Positions 47,111 to 58,672 of a stretch of 64,000 nucleotides of DNA are shown here, one piece after another. How positions within the stretch are numbered: the stretch's first letter is position 1; each line of letters starts with the position of its first letter. The position numbers were made by a program, and so were the translations under genes. Below the pieces are notes generated by a model that saw nothing but the letters and a program-made list of their open reading frames with translations, was not told the origin of the DNA and searched no databases. This DNA comes from Lumnitzera littorea (lineage: Eukaryota > Streptophyta > Magnoliopsida > Myrtales > Combretaceae): positions 81,356,551 to 81,420,550 of the forward strand of contig JAMXBB010000011.1 in NCBI GenBank assembly GCA_024138015.1, written 5' to 3'.

Positions 47111-47879
47111 TTCTTAGCACTTTTTTTCTTGTCACATAGAGTGTATGGACTTGTTGAACTTAGTATGTGTTGTCTTACTTCTCAGTTATATGAGATCCCG
47201 TAGTTATTGATATGTTCTTGTCCTTATGTAGAACATCATGAATTAACATAGGTTATTTATTGATTTAGTAAGCTCTTAAAAGTTCAGATCATTTTGCTCT
47301 TAGAAAATATTGCATTTCCTTAGCAACACTGTACATTACAAAAGACAATAATGAAACATTACTTCATAGCTTGCTAAATTTTCGAGAAAACCTTGTGCAT
47401 TGGAAGTGTATTCTTATTGGCAAGCAAGGATTTGAATATATGATTCCATAATATGGAGATATCAATTGCAGCAAGGAATATTAATTCCATTAGACAATCA
47501 TGTTGTAAGTTTAGTAGGTATTACCCACTACTTAATTATTTTGACATGCTCCATAAATGCATACTCAAATAATGTGAGTTATTGTCTTATTTGATAGAGC
47601 ATCATCTAGTGTGCCTGGGAGTCAATGCTTCAACCAGTCAGCAACTCATAAGATAAATGTATATTACATATTTGGGAGACAAGTCTCTTACTAAGTAGCA
47701 GCATTATAAACATCAATACTTTGTTATTGTTTTCTGCTAATGTATAGTGCAAAAAAGAGACAGTAGTAGAAATAGATATGCAAAATAGGCTTGTACAACT
47801 CGAGTTGTAAGTTCCATTCATTTAACTTTACTATAGTTTCCTTTCTACAAATAGAACCTTTTTATATATTGAAAGTTGA
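47111..47879. other. Between antisense gene and integrase, nothing recognised
   Basis: Anonymous sequence where E3's pol (minus) and the PMD gene (plus) converge. The open frame at 47630-47821 shows no family features. Confidence 0.5.
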
Positions 47880-49055
47880 TAGGAGTAGTAATAGCATTCG
47901 TCTTGGGATTCCTGAGTTTACAATATCCACTTTCGTGTACTTCCTCAACTATGAAAGGTCCTTCCCACCTAGGTATAAACTTAAGAGTTAGGGTACCTTA
48001 GTGCACATGCTCGGCAGCACAAAGTATGACATCGCCTTGTTGGAATTATCTCTTTCTCCTTAAATGATTGTATGCTACTCTAAGTCTATGCTAATAATTG
48101 ATAAGATCGCATTTAGTGATATCACTCCTTTTGTCTAACGCTTCTAGATCCATCATTCATAATGTGTCAAGTTTGAGTTCAGCGTTCATGGCCAACTTAG
48201 CAGATGGGATCAAGACTTTTATAAGAGCTACTGCCTTAGCCCCATATACTAAAGAAAAAAAGGTTGCTTACATGGACCTTCTTTTGGATGTCTTATAAGC
48301 CTAAAGTGCTAATGGTGGCTTGTCATGCCATTCCTTATAATTATCAAGAACCATACAACTAAGTACCTTCAATAAGCTCTTGTTAGTGGCCTTGACTTAT
48401 CCATTTCCTTTTGGGTAGTAAGGCTTGGACTTTACATGATCAATATTATGGGAAGTTAGCAATTGGTAGACGTGTAAATTAATGAAAGGAGTACCATTGT
48501 CAGATAACATACACTTCAAGATTTTGAACCTACATATGATATTCTCCTTCATGAAACTTGCAACTGTTGATCCTGTCGCCTTCTTTAAAGGAGCTACCTC
48601 TACCTACTTTGCAAGCATTCTGTTCCTACTAGAATTTAGATGCATCCTCTCAATGGTAGATGTATAGTTCCAATAAGATTAAACACCTACATGTGAAAAG
48701 GCCAAGGAGTTGTGATACTGTGGAGTATGACTATAGAAGCATGATTGGCATTGCCATGCTGTTGATAGATAACACACTTCTTAGTGAACATTGAAAGCAT
48801 TCACTTCCATTATTGGCCAATAATATCCTTTATCAAGTAAGTAATACTATAGCTTCCTTCCTCCTTGATGTTCCTTGCACTCTCCAGTATGTACCTCATC
48901 AGAATTGTTTCTGTTTCGAGAGGAGTAATGCATTTTAGGGGTTTTCCCATAAAAGACACTTTGTAGAGCTTGTCCTCATGCATAAGATATTTCTTGGCCT
49001 TTTGTTTTGTAAGTTTAATATCTGTACTATTTGTAGGTAGTATGTTGTTTTTCAA
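47880..49055 (-). pseudogene. E3 integrase
   Basis: The open piece 48810-49055 is the N-terminal part (KYLMHEDKLYKVSFMGKPLK, then CITPLETETILMRYILES). The core follows with WPFHM-VFNLIGTIHLP and ILVGTECLQSR, where relatives have D-L-I-G and VATDYFTKW-type residues. The first catalytic Asp seems replaced. The C-terminal part (RCDLINY, GDVILCAAEHVH, then PRWEGPF-VEE-like text) runs to about 47890. Stops occur throughout. Sequence type is Tat/Ogre, but different from E1 and E2. Confidence 0.8.
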
Positions 49056-49379
49056 ATAATCAATGTACGGTTGCCTCTAATCTTTAACACTATATATAAA
49101 ATTGGACTAACCCTAGTTAGAGATGGCTAATAATAGCTTGTATGTTAAATACAATGATACAATGGTGGCCCTTCCTTCTTGCACCAGATCTAGTCATACT
49201 TATCTAACTTGAGACGAGCTTCCACAGAACCAACACATCGAGACAAAACATCTTCTGGATATTTGTAATATAACATCTCATGAATTATGACAAAATTCGT
49301 CAAGTTTGAAATAGAAGCTACACTAGGGTGTGCTAACTGTTCCATAAGTGAGATACGCTAATCGTCTTACATGTCTTCA

Positions 49380-50021
49380 TCCTGATCAACAAAATTCAAA
49401 GCTATACATGGTATAGATTTCTTGATTGCTTGGATATTCACATGATCACTTACACCTTAAATTGGAATTTTGGATGATAATATGGCCAATGCATCGGCAT
49501 ATCTATTCATTGATGAATCATATGCTTATACCGTACAGAGTTAAATTTTCTAACAATAGCTTGTAATGCAACCTTATAAGGCACAAGTGTAGGTTCCTTT
49601 AAGCCAATCGCCTATTTAATGATCAAATTTGAATTGCTTCAAATACACGAATGATATACTTTAACTTCTTGTACAGACAATAAACCAAGTAAATGCCTTG
49701 TGCTTAGCTTCATTATTGGTGTATTGAAAATTAAATTTAAATGCCAACAGTATCTCTTGACCCTTAAGTGATGTCAATACGATTCTTACACCCCTACCCC
49801 TAACCTTACAGAACCATCAAATTGAAGCATCCATTCACCATCCACCTTGATCATCAAAGAATCTTCATGAAACTCAACTGGTACTGTATCTATAGTTGAG
49901 CTCTCTTAAGCATTTGAGAAGTATGCTAAAAAATCGGTCAGGGCTTATGACTTGATGGTCTTCAGGGATTACATCGAAATGTTAAGTTCTCCAAGAAGGA
50001 GTAGTCACTTAGCAGCTTATC
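49380..50021 (-). pseudogene. E3 end of RNase H and second (archaeal-type) RNase H
   Basis: Just below 50022 the Tat RNase H tail resumes (AAK-LLLLGELNISM, SLKTIKS-ALTDFLAYFSNA). The second RNase H follows: VDGEWMLQFDGSVRLGVGV at about 49800-49850, then KGQEILLAFKFNFQYTNNEA and a broken DALAILSSK-like end. The first Asp and the NNEA block are visible. This continuity below the foreign RT segment shows that the segment was inserted into an existing Tat pol. Confidence 0.75.
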
Positions 50022-50562
50022 CTAATATCTTAGAGAAGTCCTTAATGAACTACCGATAGAATCCAACATGTCCAAAGAAGCTTCTCACAACTTTCATAGA
50101 TGATGATGGTGGTAACCTTGATATCACTTCTATCTTAGCCTTATCTACTTCAATGCCCTTGTTTGATATATTGTGCCTTAACATAATGCCTTGTTGTTTG
50201 CTATACTATAAAATGGCACTTTTCTTAGTTGAGAACTAAATTTGTCTCTTTGTACCTCTATAGTACCCTTTTTAAATTTGCCAGGCATCCATCAAATGTA
50301 TCACTAAACACGAAAAAATCATCTATAGACTTCCATCACATCCTCTATGAAATCCCCAAAAATAGCCATCATGCAACATTGGAAAGTAGCAAGTGCATTA
50401 CACAAACCAAACAGCATTCTACGGTATGCAAAAGTACCATAGCGGCAAGTAAAAGTAGTCTTCTCCTGGTCTTCCAGAGCTATCAGAATCTAAAAATAAC
50501 CAAACATCCCATCTAGGAAACAGTAGTATTCATGACCCACTAATCTCTCCAACATTATCATG
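50022..50562 (-). pseudogene. Athila-type RT fragment inside E3's RNase H
   Basis: About 535 bp reading, in order on the minus strand, MLERLVGHEYYCFLDG, LEDQEKTTFTCRYGTFAYRR, MLFGLCNALATFQCCMMAIF, then a frameshift exactly at the MDDF-type active site (GATGATTTTTT still present). NLVLN-EKCHFIV, IEVDKAKIEVISRLPP and RSFFGHVGFYR-FIKDFSKI follow. These blocks are the signature of Athila-lineage RT and differ from E3's own Tat RT at 50935-51753. Tat RNase H text stops at SDSIKYLLS on one side and resumes at AAK-LLLLGELNISM on the other. No LTR or target duplication is obvious. It is probably a fragment acquired by template switching or break repair. Confidence 0.82.
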
Positions 50563-50934
50563 ATAATAAATACTTGATCGAATCCGAACAAGTTACTAGA
50601 TTGATCTTATGTGTAAGAAAGTAGTGCTGTAATTTTTGTATGGCAAATACCAGCATAAGACAATTCTTCTTGCAAGTTGGGTGATTGAATTCGCTCCCTT
50701 AAATGGTTCGGCTTAAATAGAATATAGTTCGCTCTTGACCATCTACTTCTTGCACGAGTAAAGCTTTGATGGACATGTTAGTAGAAGTAAGATACAAGAT
50801 TAATTGCAATTCTTTAACAAGTATGGTCATGGTTTGAGGGAGGTCAAGATCATCTTGATCTTTTGAATTGCCTTCTCATAGACCTATTTCCATTCAAATG
50901 AAATTCCTTTTTTCAAAAGTTGGTGCAATTGGTA
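50563..50934 (-). pseudogene. E3 RNase H, first part
   Basis: Follows RT: LLKKGISFEWK, YEKAIQKIKMILTSLKP, then frames with LVQEVDGQERTIFYLS-type residues, and finally QLQHYFLTHKINLVTCSDSI with KYLLS. There the Tat text ends abruptly at the Athila fragment. This is the connection/RNase H region of a Tat pol with several frameshifts. Confidence 0.75.
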
Positions 50935-51790
50935 TCAGATCTTAGCAACTACAGGTATAAACCTTCTAATATAAGAGACCTTTCCCATAAAAGTTTTTAG
51001 TTCCTTTAAAGTGGTAAGGGATGACATTGATCTTATAGCTTGCACTTTTATAGAATTAACATCGATGCCTTTTTTATGAATGAAAAACCCTAGGAACCTC
51101 ATTGAAGACACTCTAAAGACACATTTAAGAGGGTTCATGCAAAACTTGCAAAGCTGACACCATTCAAAAACCCTTTGTAGATGAATCGTGTGATCAGGTG
51201 CCCTTTTAAACTTAATGACTATATCATCGACATAATCCTCCAAGAAGTCATGCATCATGCCATGGAATATAATGGTCATTGCCCTTTGATAGGTGGTGTC
51301 CGCATTCTTAAGTCCAAATGGCATGACATTATAATAAAAGTTTCCGACTGGTGTCTAAAAGGCAATACACTTTACATCCCCTTTTGCCATCTTAATTTGA
51401 TTATAACTATTGAATCCATCGATAAATGAGAATAGGTCATGTCTTGTGGTTGCATCTATAAAAGTATCAATGTCTGGTAAAGGAAAGTCATCTTTAGGAT
51501 AAGCTTTGTTAAAATCTTAGAAGTGCACACATACTCTTATATGTCCATTCATCTTTCTTATAGGAATAATGTTAGCAAGCCAAGTGGGATGTTGAATCAG
51601 CCTTATGAATCTAGCTCGCAATAACTTCTTGACCTCTTGCTTGATTTGCACTTCGATTTTAGGGCGAAAGACCCTTTGTCCTTGCTTTACAGGTGCAAAT
51701 CCTGTAACAATATCTAGTTTATGTATTATGATGTTGCAATCTAATCTTAGCATCTCTTTGTAGATTTATGTAAACACATCTCTATATTCT
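50935..51790 (-). pseudogene. E3 reverse transcriptase
   Basis: The best-preserved enzyme in the complex. The piece 51517-51753 holds the N-terminal blocks (EVKKLLRARFIRLIQHPTWL, NIIPIRKMNGHIRVCVHF). The piece 50935-51324 holds MPFGLKNADTTYQRAMT, the active site EDYVDDIVIK with YVDD intact (codons at 51223-51234), NPLKCVFRVSSMRFLGFFIH and FMGKVSYIRRFIP. The text between them (NSYNQIKMAKGDVK, GNFYYNV) has one stop. Block wording (FLGFFIHKKGIDV) is Tat/Ogre. Confidence 0.9.
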
Positions 51791-52484
51791 TTCAGTAACT
51801 CAATAATATGGATTTTTATTTTTTGTGGAAGGCTCTTGCTTATGAAGATTGACTACCATGACTCTCTTGATTGCGCTAGATCCAATTCTTCTATTTCCTC
51901 AGCCTAAGGCTTCATTTGGTCTTGTTGTTATTGTAAGGTGGGCTGGACTTCTTATACTGGTATGAGATTTGAAGATGAGAGATATACCTCTTCAGACCCC
52001 TCAGACCGTCATAAGCAGTATACATGCCTTCCATCCTCTCTAATAAAACTTTCAATCTTATTAGTTTATTTATTCTTCTTCCTCCCCTATGACAACTATA
52101 CATCTTTCTCTTCTTTTGTTGGCCCTCCTAGACTTCTTCCCATTTGTTCGTTTCCCTATCCCCAGCGAACTCATCGAAGAAACTTGATTAAGTGAAATGT
52201 GAGTCATGTTGTTTACAAGGATTCTTTATAGTTGGAATAGACATGTCCTTCCCGTTCTAATGCCCTTTAATACACTAATGCAACATTGAAGGAGCTCAAT
52301 TGTGATCATGCAGCCACTTTCTTCCCATAAGTGAATGATATTGCACAAGCACATCAATCATATCAAAAGTAAAAGTGCTATGAATAAGTTAAACTTTAAG
52401 GTCAATGTTGACATACTCCATAGAGTCTGTAGGAGTAAGACTAAAGCCATTTATTGATATAGGTTGTTTGATCAAACTCAAACA
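51791..52484. other. E3 linker between protease and RT
   Basis: Ogre elements characteristically have an intron between protease and RT. This 0.7-kb stretch has no conserved protein block and could include its remnant, but I cannot point to convincing splice sites. The plus-strand frame 51938-52195 is not supported. Confidence 0.35.
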
Positions 52485-52712
52485 TCAATCATCAATCTCA
52501 GTAGCTTTGAAAGTACTCATTGGCATTATATTCAAGGAAGAACCACTATTAATGAACATCCTCTTAACTGGGTAGCTATTAAGAACATCCTCCACATATA
52601 GTGGACAGTTGTGATTAGGGCTCTTCATACACATATCTGCTTCAGTGAATAAGATGGCATTTTCATGTGCCTTAGCCATTCTTTTCACAGGTTGTGCTGT
52701 ATTATGCTCCAC
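52485..52712 (-). pseudogene. E3 aspartic protease
   Basis: A 75-codon open frame: NHNCPLYVEDVLNSYPVKRM, then FINSGSSLNIMPMSTFKA. The retropepsin motif expected as D-S/N-G reads N-S-G, so the catalytic Asp is lost by a GAT/GAC-to-AAT/AAC type change. The wording NIMP-STF is typical of Ogre-like proteases. Confidence 0.82.
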
Positions 52713-52730
52713 ATATTGACCCTCAAAGAT

Positions 52731-54260
52731 TTACGTAAGTGTAGCCATTGCTACAAGCCTGGCCTTCTCATCAAATCCCAATAAGTAAAAAAAGTTTTTA
52801 AAATTTACAGTATTTAACAATGCCATAACAATAGGTGAGTACTCCTCTTCATGAACTTCAGTTGATTTTCCTCTACTCCTAGTGGTCTGTGCGTTGGTCA
52901 CTTTAGTCGTGATGGAATCATGGCTAGTGGCATTAACAGTACCTCTTTGGTTATTATGAATAGGAAGCTGGTTATTTCTAATATTATTGTTGTCTATAAT
53001 CAGCTCATCACTTGCAACACGCTTGTTGAATATTTTCTTCAAAGTGAAGCAATCCTTTATTAGGTGACCAACACTCCAATGAAACCTATGATACTTAGGA
53101 TTATTCTTTTCTTCATTCGTAGGGAAGTGTTCAACCCTTAGAAGCTTGAGATTTCCATCGTATAATCACTAGTCAAGCATTTGATGCATTTTAACCATTA
53201 GGCATGGATATGTCAATGTTGGCCTAGAGTTGGCGGACTTATCATTTCTGGATTTCTTAACTCCAAGTTGTAGTTCACCCCGAGTAGTATTCACATATGG
53301 AGTACGTTCGTTGAATCTTCCAATTTCATTTCTTTGTCGAGCCATTGAGTTGTTGGTCCTTCGTGCATTCTTAACTAATATAGCAAAGGAAGCCAATGAA
53401 AGATTCTTAAGATATATCGCATACTCAAGAAACATATCTTAAATACAAATGTTGACTAACTCCCTCTTGTTGCAAATGTCTTCTATATCTAATGAACGCT
53501 CTTTGAAGTGCTCAATATAGTTCATCAGGTCTTCTTTAGACTTTTGATGGAACCTTCTCATGTCAATAAGGGTAACCCTTTCCTTGGTAGAGAAGAATTT
53601 CTCCAAGAACTTCTTACACATATTACCCCATGAATCTACTAACTTTCTCTAGTCACAAATGAACCTCTCTAAGTAGATGCTTCTACCTTAGTTACATTGT
53701 AGGAGTTAGGTGCATAGGCATGAGATTTACAAGTGTAAAGCTTGTATGCATGGGATTTAATGGTGTTGGTTGTGCAGAGTCAACAATTGTGACATGTAGT
53801 ATAGCGTGTGAGGATAACGAGCCTCTAATCTGAACTTCCTGGTTTCTTGCTTCAGGTAATGAATCTTACGTAGTTGTAGGTTCCAATATAGGAAGTTGCT
53901 CCTTAGTTGTAAGAGTGACTTACTCATTGACAATAGGAGGGTTAAGTGGGGTGTTTTGTTATACCACATTAGAAGGATTTGAGGAAGTTGTTGCCTATTA
54001 TGCATCAACAAAGGCAACAAAAATAGGCACACATTGAGCAAACATCATCATGAGTTTACTTAGGTTCCGATTAGTCTCTCGCAACTCATGCGTTATTTAC
54101 ACATTGTCAAGGATACCTTTCTTTGTGTCATCTCCTTGATTAGTGCCTCCAGTTGGAGGTGGATTTTGGTCTTGATTAATTCCATAAGTAGAATCAAGTT
54201 GTCTTCGCCTTGGAGATACAATGATGCAAGTATGAAGTCTTACTTCCTTAGTAGAGTCAC
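52731..54260 (-). pseudogene. E3 gag
   Basis: The N-terminal part near 54097-54260 (GINQDQNPPPTGGTNQGDD, then ITHELRETNRNLSKLMMMFA) is coiled-coil-like. The retrotransposon gag core is at 53169-53621 (MCKKFLEKFFSTKERVTLID, then FHQKSKEDLMNYIEHFKERS). A knuckle-like block lies near 53040-53130 (YHRFHWSVGHLIKDCFTLKK) with the first Cys changed to Tyr. The tail at 52731-53042 leads to the protease. Interrupted by frequent stops. Confidence 0.8.
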
Positions 54261-54266
54261 TAAAAA
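54246..54266 (-). other. E3 primer-binding site, decayed
   Basis: On the minus strand TTTTTAGTGACTCTACTAAG follows the LTR end. It aligns with the Ogre PBS TTTTGGCGACTCTGCTGGGG, differing only by G-to-A and C-to-T changes. Confidence 0.75.
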
Positions 54267-54808
54267 TGTAAGGGTATAGGTACAGATATGGATGCAAGGG
54301 TCACGTACATGTCACCTATGGAATTGTGCTACATGTGATTAGGGAAATGACTTGAGTGACTTGTGTGAAATGATCAAGAGAGAAATATAGGGAGGAGGAG
54401 TAGATAATCTTAGTAAGGCTGTAACATGTATGATGATAGGTAGAGGAGCGCAATAGTATCAAACTCTACAATTGAAGAATAACGGGGTAAAGTTTTTTAG
54501 GTGTTTAAGTATTTGATCTTTGAGACAAGATTTTAGCAAAGTAATGGCATTAACGAGGGTTTTTCTCCCATCCAAATGAGAATGTGAATGGGGTATTTAT
54601 AGGAAATGATAGTTGATCCTATCTGTCATATCATGATGATGATCAATGGTTAATATTGGAGCCTTTTATTAAATGGATTTCAAGTGGGTTATTTTCATTG
54701 GCTTAGGTTTAGATAAAGGTTGTATTTATTATTTTAGTATAAGCCAAACTAAGAAAGGTTTTATCAAACAAATCGATCCAATAGGCCCTACTCCAAGTTT
54801 ACCATACC
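54267..54808 (-). repeat. E3 5' LTR, part A
   Basis: Starts TGTAAGGG and runs parallel to 29177 onward as far as TTTACCATACC, where E5 begins. A minus-strand TATA box is present (TATTTATA on plus at 54594-54601). Confidence 0.88.
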
Positions 54809-55718
54809 AAGGTAAGTTAGAAGTTATGCAAAAGAATAGGAAAAGGTAAGATAAGCAAACCCTGGAATAGCTTTGAGGATATGACGTATCAAAGAACTTC
54901 TAAGGACTTATGGCTTGACTCGATATGACGCACAAGATGGTCTGATGAGGTTATTTGCCACCTAGCCTTATTTAAGGATTAGGATAAAAGTAAAAAGAGT
55001 AAATAAGCTAACGAGAGCAATGTTCACAAAAGGGTATATCTAGTATATTGATGATAAGAAGATAATTCATCTTGCAGCTACATGTATAATGGATATTTAT
55101 ATCTGAGAAACTAGGGTAGCTTGCCTAAAACGAAAATGACTAAAAGGGTAATGCCTAAAAGAAGTAATATACAAAGAGTAATAAATGGTACAAATGATAA
55201 TTCAAGTAAATTAATGGTTAGCATTGCAGATTCCTTTACACAGGTTTGAGATATGTGACAACATCATATTAGGGATGCTTTTGGTAGAAACAAACAAAAT
55301 AATATGGTCATGATGGAGGGTTGAATAGAGGTTCTGGGCAAACTTGGGTTCATTTGAGATGGAGTGGCTACAGATATGTAATATTGCTCTCTACTTCTTG
55401 GCACCAATGTTGCCGATCTAGAGGTTAGCGCCGAGTAAGTGTGTATGAGGGGTTGGGTACTTGGTAGAGCATTCAATCAGTCGAGATACGACTACCGAGA
55501 GATTTGTGGTTACTCGGCTCATCATAAGAAGTTAGTTGATGGCAAGGATTAACTTGACTTTAGCAGGAGTGGGTTGGAATAGGAGGATTTGCCTCATTAA
55601 TCCTTCTAGGCCTCGAGTTTGGCAGTAGTTTAGAGGTTTAGTAGCCTGATTCTTATCATTTTCTTCTAAGCTTCAAGCTCAATTACGGGTTAGAGGTCCA
55701 ATAGCCTGATTCCTATTA
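54809..55718 (-). repeat. E5 3' LTR, left end truncated (910 bp)
   Basis: Colinear with 60595-61508 of the right LTR (shared AGATAAGCAAACC, GGGTATATC, CAACATCATATTAGGGAT, CTTCTTGGCACCAATGTTGC). It ends CCTATTA against TTATCA in the right copy. Confidence 0.88.
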
Positions 55719-55733
55719 TTCCCTCCTGGTTTA
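55719..55733 (-). other. E5 polypurine tract
   Basis: On the minus strand AAACCAGGAGGGAA directly precedes the LTR start TAATAGG (decayed TGATAGG). Confidence 0.7.
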
Positions 55734-55759
55734 TTTAGATTTAAGATAAAATTCGACTG

Positions 55760-56979
55760 ATCCAATGCTCCTTTAGGGTGATAGGGACTGAGGTTGGCAC
55801 TATTGAAAGCATTCGAAACCCCATAATCTTCGGGTAGTTCCAATCTATACGTAATCTCATTGATCTTTTGGAGGATTTTGAAGGGGCCTTCAGCTCAGGT
55901 GGATAGCTTGTTCTTTCTCTTGTTTGGGAACCTCTTTTTGCTTAAGTGTAGCCATACTAGGTCTCTAGGCTAAAACTGTATCAACTTCCTTCCCTTGACA
56001 TTTTCTTGCATTTTCTTGGCAACTTGGTCGATCAACCGAGTAACCTTATCGTAGATGTGTTGTAGGGACTGTGCTTAGGCTCTTGTATCAGGGTCTTCTT
56101 ACTTAGATATGGGTATAGGGGTGTGATCAAGGGGTAACTCGAGATTAAAACCATAGCCAACTTCGAAGGGGGTCTGCTTAGTGGTATGATGTACGATACA
56201 GTTGTAAGCGAATTCTATTACAGGCAAATGGACATCCTAATAAGCTAAGTTCTTACCTACTATAGCTCGAAGTAGTGATTACAGAGTATGATTGACTACC
56301 TTTGTTTGGCCATTAGTTTGAGGATGACAGGAAGTGCTAAATAGCAGTTTAGTCCCCATACGACACCATAGAGTCCTCCAGAAATGGCTCAGGAACTTTG
56401 GATCTCTATTTAAGACTACACTTCTCAGTATGTCGTGTAACCGAGCAATTTCTTGGAAAATGAGAGAAGCAATAGCTAAAGCATCATTAGTCTTAGAATA
56501 GGGCATAAAGTGTACTATCTTACTGAATCTATCTACAATAACCATTACAGAATCTTTACTCAAGTAGTTCTTAGTAATTTGAGGACAAAGTCCATGCTCA
56601 ACTCAGTTTATGGTCTAGTCGGGGTAGGCAAAGGCATTGCTTTCCCTTGCGTAGCTCGGCATTTGGCTCTCTTGTAAGTAGCACAGCCCCTAATAATTTG
56701 GTGCACGTCTCGCCTCATTTTCGGCCAAAAGAACTGTCCACTTAATAGCTCATATGTTTTTCTCTCTCCAAAATGTCCGAAGAGTCCACCACTATAAACT
56801 TCCCTAACAAGTAACTCCCTTAACGAATAAGTCAGTACACATAACTTTCTACCTCGAAATAGATAACCATCCTCTATATGATACTTATTTACAATCCTTC
56901 CATCGGTACAATGCCCAAGTATAGGTCTGAAATATGGGCCCTTTGGATATTGGTTTTTGATGCTCGCAAACCGAAACAA
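55760..56979 (-). pseudogene. E5 integrase
   Basis: The zinc-binding part is 56608-56979 (LREL-VREVYSGGLFGHFGER, FFWPKMRRDVHQIIRG, ending CATYKRAK, where the second Cys is Tyr). The core is 56279-56563: VMVIVDRFSKIVHFMP holds the first Asp, and the second catalytic Asp is changed to Asn (VVLNRDPKF, codon at 56408-56410). Then come SCHPQTNGQTKVVNHTL, where the expected Glu reads Lys. The C-terminal blocks RDLVWLHLSKKRFPNKRKNK and LELPEDYGVSNAFNSANLSP lie at about 55790-55980. Two of three catalytic acids are lost, each explainable by one G-to-A change. Confidence 0.88.
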
Positions 56980-57049
56980 TCTGGTTTGCAGCTCGGTTAG
57001 GAAGACATGTCTTCTAGATAGAGCATTGGTAATGATGTTGCTCTTACCT

Positions 57050-57440
57050 TGTTTAAGTTATCACAAAGTTGAATTCTTCTAGGAATTTAACCCACCTCGC
57101 TTATCGCTTCGACAACTTGGTCTGACTTTGGAGGTACCTCAAAGACTCGTGATCGGTATAGATAACGAATTCTCTTGGCAATAGATAGTGTTGCCACACT
57201 TGGAGCACTCGGATAAAGACTAAGGGTTCTTTGTCATATATGGAGTAGTTCAATTGAGGTCCTTTGAGCTTCTTGTTGTGATAGGCAATTGGTTGGCCTT
57301 CTTACATTAAGATAGCATCTATAGTAATGCTTGACATGTTCATTCTAACTAAAAAATCTTCTCGAAGTCAAGTAAGGGTAACACAAGTGTAGAAGTCAAC
57401 CTTGCCTTCACTTCAACAAAACTTCCTTCCTCTCTTTCTC
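57050..57440 (-). pseudogene. E5 RNase H
   Basis: Minus-strand text [40 protein letters not shown] and [20 protein letters not shown] identifies the RNase H of a Ty3/gypsy pol. The TDHESL block with its Asp is intact. The first Asp region (DAS) reads differently, and there are stops. Confidence 0.82.
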
Positions 57441-58140
57441 CCCACTTAAATTTAATATTCTTTTTGTTAGCTGGGTAAGAGGTGTGCCAATGGTATTGAA
57501 ATTCTTAATGAACCTTAGATAAAAGGATGCAAGTCCGTAAAAACTTCTCACCTTGGCATAAGTGGTTAGAGTCAACCATTCAACAATAGCTTAGATCTTC
57601 TCATCATCCACTCACAACCTACCTCCACTAACTACATAACCTAGAAATATCACTTTCTCTTGGCAAAAACTACATTTCTTTAACTTGTCCAATAACCTCT
57701 TGGCTCGAAGTACATTAAGCATAGCATAAAGATGTTCACAGTAGCATGTAATGTCAGTGCTATAAACAAGGATGTCGTTAAAGTACACCACGATACACTT
57801 CCTAATCAGATTCCTCAATACATGGTTCATTGGTTGCATAAAAGTGCTTAGGGCATTTGACAAGCCAAAAGGCATTACCATCCATTCATACCAAGTTTTA
57901 AATGCTGTCTTCCACTCTTCTCCTTTTCTCATTTGGATTTGGTGGTACCTTGACTTTAAATCTCTCTTGCCGAATAATCTTGCACCACTTAGTTCTTCCA
58001 ACAAATCATTCGACCTTGGAATTAGGGTATTTGTACTTGATTGTAATCTTATTGACTGCTCTGCTATCTACACACATATGTTAAGTTCCATCCCTTTTTG
58101 GCACTAAAACTACTAGTACAACATAAGGGTTGAGACTCTC
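57441..58140 (-). pseudogene. E5 reverse transcriptase
   Basis: An open piece of 130 codons at 57612-58004: LFGKRDLKSRYHQIQMRKGE, EWKTAFKTWYEWMVMPFGLS, the active site VVYFNDILVYST and CSFCQEKVIFLGYVVSGGRL. The catalytic FDD reads FND; the Asn codon at 57777-57779 differs from Asp by one G-to-A change on the coding strand. Upstream text to about 58130 is broken. Thumb and connection follow in other frames to 57440. Confidence 0.88.
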
Positions 58141-58672
58141 CTTTACATAACCATTTTCTAGAAGTTCATTGACTTATCACTAAAGCTCAAAAGTCTACTC
58201 AAGATTCATTAGATAAGCTTATTTATTTGATAAGGTAGCATCAAATATCAAGTCAATGCCATGTTCAATGCCTTTAAGAGGGGGTAGGCCCTTTAGCAAC
58301 TATTCAGGAAACAAATCAGCATATTTATTCAACAGCTCCTTAACTTTTAGGGGTAGTTCGCCCTACTCCATCAACTATAGTAATCACTTGATTAACAAGA
58401 AGGTCGGCGTGTCGGCTTTAATAGCTTCTTGGAGTTCGGCTCTAAAAAGCACCAAAGCTTCCTTTGATCTACGAACAAGTTTATCTTGCAAATTGCTAAC
58501 TTAACTCAACATCATAGGGTTCAATGTAATCTTTCTCCCATATTTCTTAAGCATAAATGTGTTCCTATATCAATCATAGATAATTCTTCAATCATAAAGC
58601 CAAGGTCAGCCTAGTACAACATGAGATGTACACATGGGCAACACATCATAGAGAATATCATGAGAATAATTT
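58141..58672 (-). pseudogene. E5 protease-to-RT linker, decayed
   Basis: Contains the end of the protease region and the RT N-terminus in broken frames (LCDVLPM, LG-PWLYD near 58560-58640, the usual LLGRPWQYD-type block). Plus-strand frames here are shadows. Confidence 0.5.

Noticed and set aside
51938..52195. Plus-strand open frame in the E3 protease-RT linker
   Set aside because: Antisense to pol, no family match, composition Phe/Ser/Leu-rich as expected from the reverse strand of AG-rich coding sequence.
57772..58107. 111-codon plus-strand open frame
   Set aside because: Exact shadow of the E5 reverse transcriptase, which has clear RT blocks on the minus strand.
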